This document shows, one piece after another, positions 14,714 to 16,479 of a DNA stretch of 16,479 bases. The notes beneath the pieces are model-generated. The model did no database searches, had not been told where the DNA came from, and saw only the letters and a list, made by a program, of their open reading frames with translations. The translations under genes were made by a program, and so were the position numbers. The DNA is from Promethearchaeota archaeon. Its GTDB lineage: Archaea > Asgardarchaeota > Lokiarchaeia > Sigynarchaeales > MK-D1. Position 1 is the first letter of the stretch; each line of letters opens with the position of its first letter. The stretch is from assembly GCA_016839865.1 (NCBI GenBank), contig JAEOTN010000484.1, positions 1-16,479 on the forward strand, written 5' to 3'.

Positions 14714-16479
14714 ATGAAGAAAAAGACAGGTGAAATCTTTGTTACACGGAAGTTTGGACTGAAACCATGCAAGAATTCAGAACCAGTTCCGAATGATATT
14801 TTTTCTCGATTTCAATCCTGTGTCTGTTTAATGATCCGACATGGCATCTGGTTGGATGCTTCCCATTTTGAGAATGAGGGATTGATGGGTGTGAAAAAAT
14901 TCTATAATTTTCTACTACAAAAACCCATTCTACACGAGAAATTATCCAAAATGCGCATTCGCGAGCGTTTAAGGCGGTGTGCGGCACAACATGCATACTT
15001 CATGATTCGTGAGCAGAAATTTCGTGCGGAGATACTCCGTGTTTTATCCACGCTATTACTCAGGGAATTTGAATGTATACCTATTTTACGTAACGCCAAA
15101 CTACCCAAAGGATATTATGAGCAAATAATAAACCTTCTACCCTTCCATTCCTCCCAATCTTATGTCTTTTACGACAATGTCTTTCGTCACTTGCGTAACA
15201 TCCTTAAGGATGAATTAAAAGAGATAATTAATAGAGATGCGAATTCCTCCCCCTTGAACTCCGAGAACATAATAGTAAATTTCACAAGTTTTTCTCAGCT
15301 CCATTTAAAACGGTTCTGTACAACAATCTCGCGGACTCTAGGAAAGCGTATAAAAGCAATCGCGAAAGGAAACGGTCCTAGATATGGTGATGGAAAGTTT
15401 GATTCTGTTTTATATAATTTATTCCCTCATTCAAGGGGTACTCCCAGTGATTGGAAAAAAATCCGAGGTAAGTGGTATAAATCCTTCCTTGCATCGCTAC
15501 AAGCCCAAATAGACAGCACGGACAAGAAAGCATTTTTCAGCAAAGTTAATTCCACATTTCTGAATCGCATGGAAGGTTTTCACTTGGTAAATATATTCTT
15601 TCGGAAAAAGAAACTTCATTCTTATGTCCAAAGTGCTAATAATAATGGATTTCTTGAGTATTTAACGGAGTGTGCCGTGCTTGAACAGGAATATCATTAT
15701 CTGGAATCTAAGAGGAGTAAGTTTGAACTTAAGTTGCAAACATTGCTATCCTGTATATCCCGAAAACCGCTTGAATTTCTTAAGAAACCACAATTCAAAG
15801 GCTCTTCTATTCCCCTTGGTTCCGATGATGGACAAGTATATAGTCTAACACTAGAACGTGATGACGAAGTTGGCTCTATTACACAAGTAAAGGTTATTCT
15901 CTCCTTCCAATCCCAACTAAAGCATGAGTTTCTCTTAAAAGATGTGGAACGTTTCTCCAATATGATAGGGGCGGGATACTCTCCTAAAAAGGGCACGATT
16001 ACTAAATCACTTGGAAAAGGACTTGTGCTTTCAATTCCATTCAGAAAGAAAAGTCCCCCTAAGTTGACTGTACATCCACAAAATAATACATTCGAAGTTG
16101 TTGCTGGTGTGGATCTTGGCTTGAAAACTTTAGCAACGGTGGGTATTGAGCAACTCCCTAGGGAGTACGATACCCTCACTCGTAAAGAGGTTCAAGAGTT
16201 AGCCAGATACTTTATTGATCAAGAGCAAATCCTCGGTTCCAAAGACGAGTGGATGACTCGAAAAAAGTGCATCCCCTTAGTGGGACATCAAAATATGAAA
16301 CGTCATTTACTCAACCTTTGCGCACACGCACGATACTTACAGAAAAAGAAGGGGAATTACAAGAACAGACACATAAACAATTACAGACACAAGATTACCT
16401 ATCGTAATTTACATACTCAATGGAAAAGTGCATGGCGAAAAATCCAAAATATTCATAGAGAACTTGCGAATCAAGTAGC
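14714..16479 (+). CDS. Large TnpB/Cas12-like RuvC nuclease, 3' end missing
   Basis: An uninterrupted frame of 588 codons runs from the ATG at 14714 to the right edge; no other start codon lies between it and the upstream in-frame stop at 14663. Near the end of the known part, GLVLSIPF and then VVAGVDLGLKTLATVG carry the RuvC-I signature of TnpB and Cas12 proteins, with Asp467 the catalytic residue. The last residues, SAWRKIQNIHRELANQV, match the bridge-helix region that precedes RuvC-II in TnpB. RuvC-II Glu, the Cys4 zinc ribbon and RuvC-III Asp should lie outside the window. The 466 residues before Asp467 are basic and helical, without close motifs I know. ISDra2 TnpB has its RuvC-I Asp at 191 and Un1Cas12f1 at 326, so this protein is unusually large. 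It is probably RNA-guided, mobile or domesticated; no tnpA is seen within 1 kb upstream. Confidence 0.8.
   Translation, partial: MKKKTGEIFVTRKFGLKPCKNSEPVPNDIFSRFQSCVCLMIRHGIWLDASHFENEGLMGVKKFYNFLLQKPILHEKLSKMRIRERLRRCAAQHAYFMIREQKFRAEILRVLSTLLLREFECIPILRNAKLPKGYYEQIINLLPFHSSQSYVFYDNVFRHLRNILKDELKEIINRDANSSPLNSENIIVNFTSFSQLHLKRFCTTISRTLGKRIKAIAKGNGPRYGDGKFDSVLYNLFPHSRGTPSDWKKIRGKWYKSFLASLQAQIDSTDKKAFFSKVNSTFLNRMEGFHLVNIFFRKKKLHSYVQSANNNGFLEYLTECAVLEQEYHYLESKRSKFELKLQTLLSCISRKPLEFLKKPQFKGSSIPLGSDDGQVYSLTLERDDEVGSITQVKVILSFQSQLKHEFLLKDVERFSNMIGAGYSPKKGTITKSLGKGLVLSIPFRKKSPPKLTVHPQNNTFEVVAGVDLGLKTLATVGIEQLPREYDTLTRKEVQELARYFIDQEQILGSKDEWMTRKKCIPLVGHQNMKRHLLNLCAHARYLQKKKGNYKNRHINNYRHKITYRNLHTQWKSAWRKIQNIHRELANQV

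Noticed and set aside
14742..16179. Several long frames antisense to the TnpB-like gene (14742-14996, 14902-15108, 15697-16179, all minus)
   Set aside because: They lie inside a gene with a recognisable RuvC motif and an uninterrupted frame, and their translations lack recognisable motifs.
14470..16479. CRISPR array or tnpA next to the TnpB/Cas12-like gene
   Set aside because: No regularly spaced direct repeats and no Y1 or serine transposase frame are visible on either strand in this part. They could only be beyond the right edge.

Overview
The window is AT-rich archaeal DNA with compact genes on both strands. The start contexts look archaeal: TATA-like boxes sit either 23-30 nt before an ATG that has no Shine-Dalgarno (probably leaderless) or further upstream of a purine-rich ribosome binding site. 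Gene content (an archaeal-type dTMP kinase, a Kv-beta-like aldo-keto reductase, a surface cluster of Ig-like, transglutaminase-like and DUF4350-like proteins, and a treble-clef/ZZ-like cysteine protein) would suit an Asgard or related archaeon. That placement is an inference; there is no marker gene in the window that settles it.

Positions 1-4790 hold housekeeping and accessory metabolism: a YtcJ-like amidohydrolase running off the left edge (-), a flavodoxin (+), a 39-residue Cys/His microprotein whose 3' end overlaps the flavodoxin gene (-), an aldo-keto reductase (-), a two-helix membrane protein (+), and a polytopic membrane protein with the N-terminal signature of DUF1624/YeiB-type acyltransferases (-).

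Positions 4893-13064 form the main block, four genes all on the minus strand. In transcription order they are a 1238-aa membrane-anchored protein with a transglutaminase fold followed by many Ig-like domains, a 544-aa Ig-like/transmembrane protein with a cytoplasmic DUF4129-like tail, a 123-aa stand-alone copy of that tail, and a 740-aa polytopic DUF4350/GATase-like protein. Together they look like a TgpA-type transglutaminase/DUF4129/DUF4350 envelope system in which TgpA is split in two. The transglutaminase core has lost its Cys-His-Asp triad, so it is probably a binding or structural domain. The MoxR ATPase and DUF58 partners usually found with such genes are not in the window.

Positions 13316-14469 hold a dTMP kinase with Ser in place of the Walker A Lys, a 65-aa 12-cysteine ZZ/cross-brace zinc-finger protein 4 nt downstream, and a convergent three-helix membrane protein. 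From 14714 to the right edge an open frame encodes the first 588 residues of a large TnpB/Cas12-like RuvC nuclease. Its RuvC-I aspartate is at residue 467, far later than in ordinary TnpB. No tnpA and no CRISPR array are visible in the window.
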